DNA of 7,445 bases from Lutibacter sp. GTDB lineage: Bacteria > Bacteroidota > Bacteroidia > Flavobacteriales > Flavobacteriaceae. The notes under the pieces are model-generated. The model did not search any database and had not been told where the DNA came from. It was given only the letters and a program-made list of their open reading frames with translations. The stretch covers positions 1 to 7,445 of the forward strand of contig JASMME010000061.1 of the NCBI GenBank assembly GCA_030748365.1, read 5' to 3'. Position 1 is the first letter of the stretch. Each line of letters starts with the position of its first letter. Positions 1-6,433 of the stretch are shown piece after piece. The translations under genes were made by a program, and so were the position numbers.

Positions 1-648
1 CTCAGCCAGCGTTTGTTCTCGTTCTACAAACCGGGCATGGATTTTTTACATGCAGACCACACACATATGTCGGAGGTCTCCCTTCAGTTCAACAATTTTA
101 CCAATATGGAGCTCAAGGTCTACAAACGTTACACCTATTTGTTGGAGGATTTCGATCCCACTAGAAGCGACAGTGAACACCCCTTACCAGCCAACCAGGG
201 GTATACGTATACGAGTGCTGAATTTAGCTATGGTACCGATAGGAGCAAGACTTTCTTTGCGAGCATTGAACCTTCTTTTGGACAATTTTATAACGGAAGG
301 AAGTTTTCGCTGGAGTCAGATTTGAACTGGCGTATACAACCCTATTTTCAGTGGTTGTTTAGGATGCGCTACGATCAAATTGACCTGCCCAATCCTTATC
401 CCAACGCCTCTTTATGGCTCCTCGACACAAAGTTTGATATTACGTTTTCCAAAAAATTATTCTTGTCCAGTACCGTTCAATACGCTTCACAGTCACAGGA
501 TCTTGGGCTCAATGCCCGTTTGCAGTGGCGTTTTGCCCCCTTATCGGATCTCTACCTGGTGTACAATGACCAATACCTGTACGACCATCGTATTAGGCCA
601 ACAATGCGGAGCATCAATCTTAAGTTAAGTTATTGGCTTGCGCTATAG
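1..648 (+). CDS. DUF5916-type outer-membrane barrel protein, C-terminal part (5' end outside window)
   Basis: The frame is open from the first base, so the gene starts upstream of the window; a TTG at 13 is only an internal leucine codon. About 215 residues remain. They alternate polar and hydrophobic/aromatic residues in short stretches typical of transmembrane beta strands, and contain the run NARLQWRFAPLSDLYLVYND followed by an ending in LKLSYWLAL. I recognise this as the C-terminal signature of Bacteroidota DUF5916 proteins, which often carry an N-terminal CBM9-like carbohydrate-binding domain (not visible here) before a membrane barrel. The cellular role of the family is poorly defined; outer-membrane location is inferred from the barrel-like pattern. 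The gene ends in TAG and converges on yifB across a 73-bp gap. No frameshift is seen in the part present. Confidence 0.8.
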   Translation, partial: LSQRLFSFYKPGMDFLHADHTHMSEVSLQFNNFTNMELKVYKRYTYLLEDFDPTRSDSEHPLPANQGYTYTSAEFSYGTDRSKTFFASIEPSFGQFYNGRKFSLESDLNWRIQPYFQWLFRMRYDQIDLPNPYPNASLWLLDTKFDITFSKKLFLSSTVQYASQSQDLGLNARLQWRFAPLSDLYLVYNDQYLYDHRIRPTMRSINLKLSYWLAL

Positions 649-721
649 CCCTTGCTTCCAAAAATAGTTTCTCGTAAAGCCTCTTTGCATCAAAAGGGCC
701 TATAAAGCGTTTGTCATCACC

Positions 722-2257
722 CTAAGCCAACCAGCCTTCGCGGTCCAGGCTTCTGTATTGGATGGCTTCTGAAATATGGGCGGTTGTTATATGGCTAGCC
801 AATTCTACATCCGCAATGGTACGGGCTACTTTTAGAATTCTGTCATAGGCCCTGGCCGATAGATTCAGCCGTTCCATGGCATTTTTCAACAGGTCCTGAC
901 AGTCCTGATTTAGGGGGCAGAAACGCCGAATCTGTTTGACATTCATTTGGGCATTGTAATGAACCTGTTCTTCCTTTTCAAAGCGTTTGGATTGGGTCTC
1001 CCGTGCCTTGCTTACCCGTTCCCTGATTGAACGGCTATTTTCTGGTTCCGATGTTTCGGTGAGCTTTTCAAAGGGCACAGGGTTTACCTCTATATGGATG
1101 TCGATACGGTCTAGTAGGGGGCCTGAAATTTTGCTCAGGTAACGCTGCATCTCTGCCGGAGAGGAAACCACCGGAGCCGTTGGGTCGTTGAAATAACCTC
1201 CAGGGCTTGGGTTCATACTGGCTACCAACATAAAGCTACAGGGGTAAGTTACCGTGAACCGGGCCCGCGAAATGGTCACTTCCCGGTCCTCCAGCGGTTG
1301 GCGCATGACTTCCAAGACGGTTCGTTTAAATTCGGGCAACTCATCTAAGAAGAGCACGCCGTTGTGTGACAGGGAAATCTCTCCTGGTTGTGGGTATTGA
1401 CCCCCGCCGACCAGGGCCACATCTGAGATGGTGTGGTGGGGCGACCGAAAAGGGCGTTGGCTGATCAGCCCGGTATTTTTGATTTTACCCACCACCGAAT
1501 GGATTTTGGTCGTCTCCAGCGCTTCCTCCAGGGTCATAGGAGGCAAGATAGAAGGGAGGCGCTTGCTGAGCATGGTTTTACCGCTGCCCGGTGGCCCAAT
1601 CAGAATGATATTATGTCCGCCTGCGGCGGCAATTTCCATGGCCCGTTTTACGGAGGCTTGTCCTTTTACATCAGAAAAATCATAGGCAGGGTTTTCCAAA
1701 TTGTTATAGAATTCTGCCCGGGTATCGATACGGGTAGGCGTCAGTTCCTTTTTTCCATCGAGAAAGTCAATGGCCTCGGTAAGATGTTCGATGCCGTACA
1801 CAGCCAACCCTTCCACGATGGCCGCTTCCCGGGCATTCTGACGGGGAAGAATAATTCCCTTAAAACCTTCTTCCTTTGCCTTGATTGCAATGGGTAGGGC
1901 CCCTTTGATGGCTTGTAAACTACCGTCCAGCGACAATTCACCCATGATCAGGTAATCGGTCACCTTGTCCGCTATTATCTGTTCCGAAGCAGCGAGGATT
2001 CCCAGGGCCAGGGTCAGGTCATAGGCAGAGCCTTCCTTGCGGAGGTCTGCCGGGGCCATGTTGATGGTGATCTTCTTACCGGGCAATTGATAGTGATTAT
2101 TGCTCAGTGCTGCGGAAATGCGGTAGCTGCTTTCCCTGACGGCATTGTCGGGTAGGCCTACCAGGTGGTAGCCAATACCTTTGGCAATATTAACTTCAAC
2201 GGTAATGGTGGTGGCTTCAATACCGAAAACGGCACTGCCAAAAATTTTAACAAGCAT
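722..2257 (-). CDS. yifB: YifB/ComM family Mg-chelatase-like AAA+ ATPase
   Basis: This complete 511-residue protein has the usual length for the family. Residues 1-165 form the N-terminal ChlI-like/Lon-protease-like domain, with the conserved DLRKEGSAYDLTLALGIL at 71-88. The AAA+ Mg-chelatase domain follows: Walker A GPPGSGKT at 221-228, RPFRSPHHTIS at 268-278, Walker B VLFLDE at 301-306, and LLDRIDIHIEV at 381-391 with the likely arginine finger. The C-terminal Mg_chelatase_C domain contains NLSARAYDRILKVARTIAD at about 465-483. In gammaproteobacteria the homologue ComM is a helicase that promotes branch migration during natural transformation; the same role here is inferred. The cysteine cluster present in many homologues after the MNP motif is replaced by MNPSPGGYFNDPTAPVVSSP, as I recall for Bacteroidota members. 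It starts at ATG (2257) with no clear Shine-Dalgarno sequence. A -7-type box lies about 70 bp upstream, so it is probably transcribed separately from lacI. Confidence 0.95.
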   Translation of the reverse strand: MLVKIFGSAVFGIEATTITVEVNIAKGIGYHLVGLPDNAVRESSYRISAALSNNHYQLPGKKITINMAPADLRKEGSAYDLTLALGILAASEQIIADKVTDYLIMGELSLDGSLQAIKGALPIAIKAKEEGFKGIILPRQNAREAAIVEGLAVYGIEHLTEAIDFLDGKKELTPTRIDTRAEFYNNLENPAYDFSDVKGQASVKRAMEIAAAGGHNIILIGPPGSGKTMLSKRLPSILPPMTLEEALETTKIHSVVGKIKNTGLISQRPFRSPHHTISDVALVGGGQYPQPGEISLSHNGVLFLDELPEFKRTVLEVMRQPLEDREVTISRARFTVTYPCSFMLVASMNPSPGGYFNDPTAPVVSSPAEMQRYLSKISGPLLDRIDIHIEVNPVPFEKLTETSEPENSRSIRERVSKARETQSKRFEKEEQVHYNAQMNVKQIRRFCPLNQDCQDLLKNAMERLNLSARAYDRILKVARTIADVELASHITTAHISEAIQYRSLDREGWLA

Positions 2258-2324
2258 AGCATTTTTTTAGAATTGTGACCCTATTCCGTTGCTAGGAGCG
2301 GTGGAACAAGCCATGTCAACCAGA

Positions 2325-2332
2325 CAAACATA
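2325..2332 (-). promoter_or_regulatory. Putative Bacteroidota -7 promoter box for yifB
   Basis: On the minus strand this reads TATGTTTG, an exact match to the Bacteroidota -7 consensus TAnnTTTG, in the gap between lacI and yifB. It would place transcription start about 60 nt upstream of the yifB ATG. No TTG (-33) is found 17-23 bp further upstream, so the call rests on the -7 box and its position only. Confidence 0.4.
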
Positions 2333-2392
2333 CGTAAAAAAAAGACATACTTGTTAAGCCGGCTTTGCCCGGTGGTTGGCGTTGTGCAGTAT

Positions 2393-3427
2393 TTAAAACT
2401 TAATAAACAATTTTTTGGTCGAGTCGCGTTCCACCAGTTGGGTGCGGATAATCTCGGTATTGATATCTTCAAAATCGATCTTACCCTCTAGTTTATCAAT
2501 CAACCTTCTGGCAGCTGTTTCGCCGGTGGTGTGGGCAAAACGATTGACGCTTGACAGCGGCGGCGTACTGTACCTCGAAAGGATACCGTTGGTAAATCCT
2601 ACGATGGAAATGGCTTCCGGAATGTGAATGTTTCGCTTATTCAGTACCTGGGTAGTAAGCGCTCCTGACACCTCGTCAATGGTAAAAATACCATCGACTG
2701 GTTGCTTGTCTAACATGTCGTTGATACGTTCTTTTAGGCCCTCTTCTCCTTCCTGACGTATAATCAGGTTGTCGTTGGGCACCACCCCGTATTTTGTAAG
2801 TGCTTTTAGGTAGCCTTTTACCCGGAACTCATGAATATTCAAGCCTTCAGAAGTTGAGATAAGGGCAATGTTTTCGCAGCCGGAACGCATCAAAAAGCGC
2901 GTTGCTTTATAGGCGCTTTTTACATTGTCGGTAACCACCTTGTCACAAAGTATGTCTTTGTGGACCCGGTCGTATAACACGATGGGTGTACCGTCTTCCA
3001 GGACGCTGTTAAAATGATCAAATTTTTCTTTTTTCAAGGTCTCTACGGAAATACAGGCAATAAATCCGTCAATGGTTCCGTTGGAAAGCATTTCGATGGT
3101 GTCGACTTCTTTTTTATAGGAGTCATTGGTGATACAGGTGATGAGGTTATACCCTTTTTCATTGGCCACCTTTTCAATTCCCCTGAGTACCCGGGCGAAA
3201 TAATAGGTTAGGATGTTAGGAATCAAGATACCGATGGTCCGGGTTTTCTTATTCTGTAAACTCAGTGCCAGGGTATTGGGTTTGTACTTGTGCAAGGCCG
3301 CGTAGTCCTGAATCTTCTTCTTGGTCTCCTCACTGATCTCATAGCTATCGTTCAGCGCTTTCGAAACTGTTGAAATCGAAACGTTCAGTGCCTGGGCGAT
3401 TTGCTTGATGGTAATTCGTTTATTCAT
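2393..3427 (-). CDS. LacI/GalR-family transcriptional regulator
   Basis: This 344-residue protein has full LacI-family length. Residues 5-24 form the helix-turn-helix (TIKQIAQALNVSISTVSKAL). The hinge segment KPNTLALSLQNKKT is at 49-62, followed by IGILIPNI, which opens the periplasmic-binding-protein-like effector domain. That domain continues with LYDRV at 151-155, DKVVTDN at 162-168, and IPEAISIVGFTNGILSRYSTPPLSSV near 269-294. It should bind a palindromic DNA site as a dimer and respond to a small ligand, usually a sugar or sugar phosphate; the ligand cannot be read from the sequence. The ATG (3427) overlaps the stop of the upstream acylase remnant by 8 bp (ATGAATAA), which suggests co-transcription and translational coupling. 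With the upstream gene now broken, its promoter is unclear. Downstream lie 135 bp before yifB. Confidence 0.95.
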   Translation of the reverse strand: MNKRITIKQIAQALNVSISTVSKALNDSYEISEETKKKIQDYAALHKYKPNTLALSLQNKKTRTIGILIPNILTYYFARVLRGIEKVANEKGYNLITCITNDSYKKEVDTIEMLSNGTIDGFIACISVETLKKEKFDHFNSVLEDGTPIVLYDRVHKDILCDKVVTDNVKSAYKATRFLMRSGCENIALISTSEGLNIHEFRVKGYLKALTKYGVVPNDNLIIRQEGEEGLKERINDMLDKQPVDGIFTIDEVSGALTTQVLNKRNIHIPEAISIVGFTNGILSRYSTPPLSSVNRFAHTTGETAARRLIDKLEGKIDFEDINTEIIRTQLVERDSTKKLFIKF

Positions 3428-4643
3428 CCTTAGGTTTTGCTGTCAATTTTGATGAAACAGCCACAATCTCATTTTTATTGAGTTTCATTTTTCTAAATTC
3501 ACCAGCTGCGTACCTACCAGCCTGGTCTTTATAGTGTTTGCTAAAGGGGTTTCCGGACTGACCAGTGGGTAAAATGCTCACACTGTTTTCCACATCCGAA
3601 AAATCAACCACCCTTCTGGTCGAGGGGCCGTTTTTGACAGGGTATACGCCAGTATCATCATAGTCGTATCCCCGGTTGTCTATCACTTCCCTGGCCCCGT
3701 TCATTGAAAAGGTGCCCACATTCAAGAAACTTTTGAGCAAAGCCACCTTTCCCAAGGCGTGTTCGTGTTCCAGCGTATGTACCTTTCCCCATTGCCAGTG
3801 ACTGGGATCATCCCCCAATTGCTCTCTTAAAGCGGCCACCGTTTCTTTGAATGACTTTAACAAAATATCATTTTTTGTCTCTGTCTTGTCTGAGGTATTC
3901 AGGTCATCCCACCAAACGGAGCGGTCGTTTTTAAGGTGCTGTGCAATGGTTCGCTTCATCAGATGGGTAGGTAGGAGTCCTTTGAACCACTCCTCACCCA
4001 ATTCGTCTTCAAAAGTGTTTTTCAGGTATAAATATACCCATTTATTGTAAATAGTTGGCGCTGTCTGATTCAGGCTGTTCGATCCGTCCCAGTTTTTGAG
4101 TAGCAGCCAGGCTTCTTTGTCCGTTCCTTTCCATTGCTCATGCGTTCCTGCTTTTATCAGTTCCTGAACGATGGAGGGAGCCACGGATGAAGTGACGTCT
4201 GTAATCATCTTGGTAAAGGCTGTTTTATCCCAGTCATTTTTAGGTTCCAGCAATTCCACGATGCGTTTTGCCCGGTCTTCAGGAAGGTAGTAACCTGGGT
4301 ACAAGAGGCCGGCAATACTGTCAGGTTGGTTGTTGGCGGAATACACATAATTCCATGGAGGGTTTTCCGCCATGGGGTTGTCAGAAAAATCCAGGTAAGA
4401 CAGCAGGTCATCTTTTCCCGAGGCGCCTTCCAAGAACCAAGGAAAAAAATCAAGGCATCGTAAGCGGTCCGCAACTGGGGCGGGTCCGCGAAAAGCCTCC
4501 CAGCACCGGCGACGGTCTTCCGGAAATCGTCGATAGGAAGATCCTAGGCTGTTAGCCTTTGCCCAAAGGATTTCCCAAAGGCAGTATACGATGGATTGTT
4601 TTTGTACGTTGGTATTCTTGGGGTGATTTTTGTAAAAAGTCAA
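3420..4643 (-). pseudogene. Penicillin acylase family (Ntn-hydrolase) remnant, 5'-truncated
   Basis: The open frame gives 407 residues from a TTG, but only residues from about 68 on (4442 down to 3420) look like penicillin acylase. Recognised segments are EGASGKDD, NPPWNYVYSANNQP (94-107), YPGYYLPEDRAKRIVELL (115-132), APTIYNKW, KVHTLEHEHALGKVALLK, GPSTRRVVDFSDVENS and LPTGQSGNPFSKHYKDQ. The first Asn of SANN corresponds to the oxyanion-hole Asn of the E. coli enzyme (family knowledge). Full precursors are about 750-800 residues, so the signal peptide, alpha chain, linker and nucleophile Ser at the start of the beta chain are all missing; catalytic activity is not expected. Residues 36-67 are arginine-rich and unlike the family, and another frame reads more naturally there. 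The gene is head-to-head with the kinase at 4720 and overlaps lacI. A sequencing error could explain a local frameshift but not the missing half. Confidence 0.8.
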
Positions 4644-4687
4644 TTTACAAAACGCCGCTTACAATAGGTGTCCCTGTTGTATTTGCC

Positions 4688-4695
4688 TATCTTTG
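4688..4695 (+). promoter_or_regulatory. Putative -7 promoter box for the GHMP kinase gene
   Basis: TATCTTTG matches the Bacteroidota TAnnTTTG box exactly and lies 24 bp before the kinase ATG, giving a short leader. No TTG occurs at the ideal -33 distance; the nearest, at 4677-4679, is too close. The start codon has no obvious Shine-Dalgarno sequence, which is common in this phylum. Confidence 0.45.
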
Positions 4696-4719
4696 AAAAG
4701 CCCGTAATTAGTATTCAGC

Positions 4720-5811
4720 ATGGTATCCAGCACATCCACACGTATTGTATCCAGGGCCCCCGCCAGGGTCTGTTTGTTTGGTGATCACCAGGATTACTTA
4801 GGACTGCCCATTATTGCTTGTGCGATTGATCGCTATATTGACCTGACTGCAACCCCCAATAACAAGAAGGTGTTTAACATTAGAATGCCCGATATCAAGG
4901 CTGTACGAAAGTTGCCGATTGATGATCCGTTGGATGACCTTCTTCCAGGCGATTTTCTCCGAACGGCCTTAAAGGTCTGCCGCCGTTATGGCTGTAAGCC
5001 GACCAGCGGATTTGATGTGTTTATCAGCGGTAATGTACCTGTCAATGCAGGCTTGTCGAGCTCTACAGCCCTGACCATCTCCTGGATTCAGTTTTTGATA
5101 AGGGCCTTTGGAGCAGCGCAGGCACTCAGCCCCTTATTCTTAGCCCAACTGGCCTATGAGACCGAGGTATTGGAACAGGGGGCTTCCGGCGGAAAGATGG
5201 ACCAGTACAGTATTGGCTTTGGCCAGCTGATTTACCTGGCGCCGGAAAATGATTATATGGAATCCTTTGAGCTGAGCCCTGGCCCCTTGGTGGTGGGGGT
5301 TTCCGGAATTGCCAAGGATACGGAGGGCTTGCTGGCCCATTTAAAAAATGGTGCCCTGACTGCTGTTGAACAGGTACGGCACCATATACCCGATTTTCAA
5401 CTCAGTCAGGCTGGAACCGACTCACTGGATACCCTCTTACCCATGGTGGCAACTGCTTACCAGGATTATTTACGCGCTGCGGTTGGTAACCATGAGATTA
5501 CCCAGGCTGCGCGAAAAATACTTCAGCAACACACTCCCGACCTAGACAAACTGGCGGTATTGATGAACCGTCACCATGCCCTCCTCCGCGATTGCTTAAA
5601 GATCACCGTTCCCCGGATCGATGCCATGGTTACTGCCGCCCTTTCGGCTGGGGCCAACGCAGCCAAGATTGTCGGTTCAGGTGGTGGCGGCTGTGTGGTG
5701 GCTATGACAGACGCTCACTGTGAAGCGCGGGTGATTGCAGCGATCAAGGCAGCGGGTGCTGTAGATGCTTTTTCTGTTTTGCCCGCAGCGGGCGCACAGT
5801 GTTTGTCTTAG
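4720..5811 (+). CDS. GHMP-superfamily kinase, galactokinase-like (sugar kinase, substrate unknown)
   Basis: This complete 363-residue protein has all three GHMP motifs. Motif 1 is RAPARVCLFGDHQDYLGLP (12-30), resembling the galactokinase substrate signature (GEHxDY), with His23 and Asp25 kept and Glu replaced by Asp22. Motif 2, the phosphate-binding loop, is PVNAGLSSSTAL (107-118). GASGGKMDQYSIGFG (154-168) supplies the likely catalytic base Asp161. Motif 3 is AAKIVGSGGGGCVVAM (314-329). These residues predict ATP-dependent phosphorylation of a small hydroxyl substrate, and the motif 1 form favours a sugar, probably at the anomeric hydroxyl. It is shorter than E. coli GalK (382 residues) and too divergent in motif 1 to be called galK. 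Mevalonate, heptose, arabinose or glucuronate kinase are alternatives. No epimerase or nucleotidyltransferase partner is visible. It is transcribed alone, with a -7 box 24 bp upstream and a 622-bp gap after it. Confidence 0.88.
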   Translation: MVSSTSTRIVSRAPARVCLFGDHQDYLGLPIIACAIDRYIDLTATPNNKKVFNIRMPDIKAVRKLPIDDPLDDLLPGDFLRTALKVCRRYGCKPTSGFDVFISGNVPVNAGLSSSTALTISWIQFLIRAFGAAQALSPLFLAQLAYETEVLEQGASGGKMDQYSIGFGQLIYLAPENDYMESFELSPGPLVVGVSGIAKDTEGLLAHLKNGALTAVEQVRHHIPDFQLSQAGTDSLDTLLPMVATAYQDYLRAAVGNHEITQAARKILQQHTPDLDKLAVLMNRHHALLRDCLKITVPRIDAMVTAALSAGANAAKIVGSGGGGCVVAMTDAHCEARVIAAIKAAGAVDAFSVLPAAGAQCLS

Positions 5812-5911
5812 GACTTGTTTTGTCACGATGTTTCTTACTGGAGGTTTTTATAGTAGGTCGGAGGCCATTTGATAGGCGTACTGCTATGAGTTCATGAATG
5901 ACTCACTATGA

Positions 5912-5919
5912 TACGTTTG
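5912..5919 (+). promoter_or_regulatory. Isolated -7-type box (TACGTTTG)
   Basis: TACGTTTG matches TAnnTTTG exactly, about 100 bp after the kinase stop and over 500 bp before glmS. No TTG is found 17-23 bp upstream. It could start a long glmS leader or a small RNA, or be a chance match; the motif is short. Confidence 0.2.
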
Positions 5920-5955
5920 CTTTGATTTTCTAAAGCTTTTTTCCAACGCATCAGT

Positions 5956-5967
5956 GTTTGATCAAAC
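5956..5967. promoter_or_regulatory. 12-bp perfect palindrome, possible protein-binding site
   Basis: GTTTGATCAAAC is a perfect two-fold symmetric site in non-coding DNA, about 60 bp before the phased A-tracts. Its size suits a dimeric regulator. It lacks the central CG common in LacI-family operators, so there is no specific reason to assign it to the LacI protein in this window. Confidence 0.25.
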
Positions 5968-5986
5968 GAAGCAACAATTCAAGACG

Positions 5987-6020
5987 CCCATTCCCTATTT
6001 TCCAGCCCCATTCCCTATTT
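5987..6020. repeat. Two 14-nt direct repeats with 20-bp period
   Basis: CCCATTCCCTATTT occurs at 5987-6000 and again at 6007-6020, identical in all 14 positions, with a 6-nt spacer. The 20-bp period is close to two helical turns, and the pair directly abuts the A-tract array, with which it may form one unit. Confidence 0.85.
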
Positions 6021-6023
6021 CCT

Positions 6024-6110
6024 AAAAACATCAAAAAAAGCTAAAAAACACCAAAAAATGATTAAAATAACCCAAAAAACATCAAAAAACAGCTTAAAAA
6101 CACCAAAAAA
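6024..6110. repeat. Phased A-tract array with internal 35/36-nt direct repeat (predicted curved DNA)
   Basis: Nine runs of 4-7 A start at 6024, 6033, 6043, 6053, 6064, 6074, 6084, 6096 and 6105. Centre-to-centre spacings lie between 9.5 and 11.5 bp and average about 10.2, close to one helical turn, so all tracts face the same side of the helix. Eight of the nine tracts lie in two near-identical copies: 6024-6058 (35 nt) and 6075-6110 (36 nt) agree in 34 of 36 aligned columns, with one extra C and one A/T change, and are separated by 16 nt. In-phase A-tracts of this kind are the textbook cause of intrinsic DNA curvature. A further A7 at 6128-6134 is out of register. Confidence 0.9.
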
Positions 6111-6349
6111 CGACAATTCCAATTATCAAAAAAAGGCCTTTGTTTAGGGTACTTGGCTCTCTAAGGGACGTGCGATCTTGCCGCCCAAGGAACAAAAAAA
6201 TACAGGGTGCAAAATAATACGATTCCACTTTGTTCGTTTGCTCAGCGTATGCTTAATATAGGCATGGTTTTTGCAGAGCAAGTTGCTATGGCCGTCTTGT
6301 TGTGAATGGTTTTTTCAGTCAGGGGCCATATCACTGTTTTCGGTGATGT

Positions 6350-6376
6350 TTGGTATTGTTTTATTTCGTTTCTTTG
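6350..6376 (+). promoter_or_regulatory. Weak candidate promoter for glmS
   Basis: TTG at 6350-6352 is followed after 16 bp by TTTCTTTG (6369-6376), one mismatch from TAnnTTTG. The spacer is one base shorter than the usual 17-23. It would give a leader of about 50 nt before the glmS ATG. No better match was found within 200 bp of the gene. Confidence 0.25.
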
Positions 6377-6433
6377 AAGGGTAGTTGCTGAAGGATTGTC
6401 TTCGTTTTGAAATATTATTAAAAAAAATAGTGT

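Larger units (their letters stand above)
5812..6433. other. Gene-free intergenic region between the kinase and glmS
   Basis: No plausible protein is seen on either strand across 622 bp. A minus-strand reading frame at 6242-6598 overlaps the start of glmS antisense and resembles no protein I know. The region holds, in order: an isolated TAnnTTTG box (5912-5919), a 12-bp palindrome (5956-5967), a 14-nt direct repeat spaced by 20 bp (5987-6020), a phased A-tract array (6024-6110), and a T-rich leader to glmS containing a small 5-bp hairpin (6330-6347). It is clearly richer in A and T than the flanking genes, especially at 6020-6140 and 6350-6433. Confidence 0.8.

Noticed and set aside
13..15. 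TTG as the start of the DUF5916 gene
   Set aside because: The frame is open to base 1 and the protein family is much longer, so the gene begins outside the window.
648..699. GCCCTT / AAGGGC inverted repeat between the convergent genes as a terminator
   Set aside because: The loop is about 40 nt and no T-run follows on either strand.
1433..1897. 154-codon plus-strand reading frame inside yifB
   Set aside because: It lies antisense to a fully conserved gene and shows no recognisable domain; it is a by-product of yifB codon use.
2356..2372. Palindrome AAGCCGGCTT and CCGG/CCGG hairpin after lacI as a terminator
   Set aside because: The stem is only 4 bp, and the nearest T-run on the minus strand lies more than 10 nt beyond it.
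4205..4555. Overlapping frames on both strands across the acylase remnant
   Set aside because: From 4442 leftward the acylase frame is clearly the real one, with family motifs. Only the part right of 4443 in the alternate minus frame is of interest, and it is covered as a junction finding.
5781..5793. GCCCG-CAG-CGGGC hairpin at the end of the kinase gene as a terminator
   Set aside because: It lies inside the coding sequence and has no following T-run.
6024..6110. Possible CRISPR array
   Set aside because: There are only two repeat copies, the spacing is about 16 nt, the repeats are almost all A-tracts, and no cas gene is present.
6140..6433. glmS ribozyme/riboswitch in the glmS leader
   Set aside because: The ribozyme is known from Firmicutes and relatives, and I could not recognise its conserved core here. 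The only clear hairpin is a 5-bp stem at 6330-6347.
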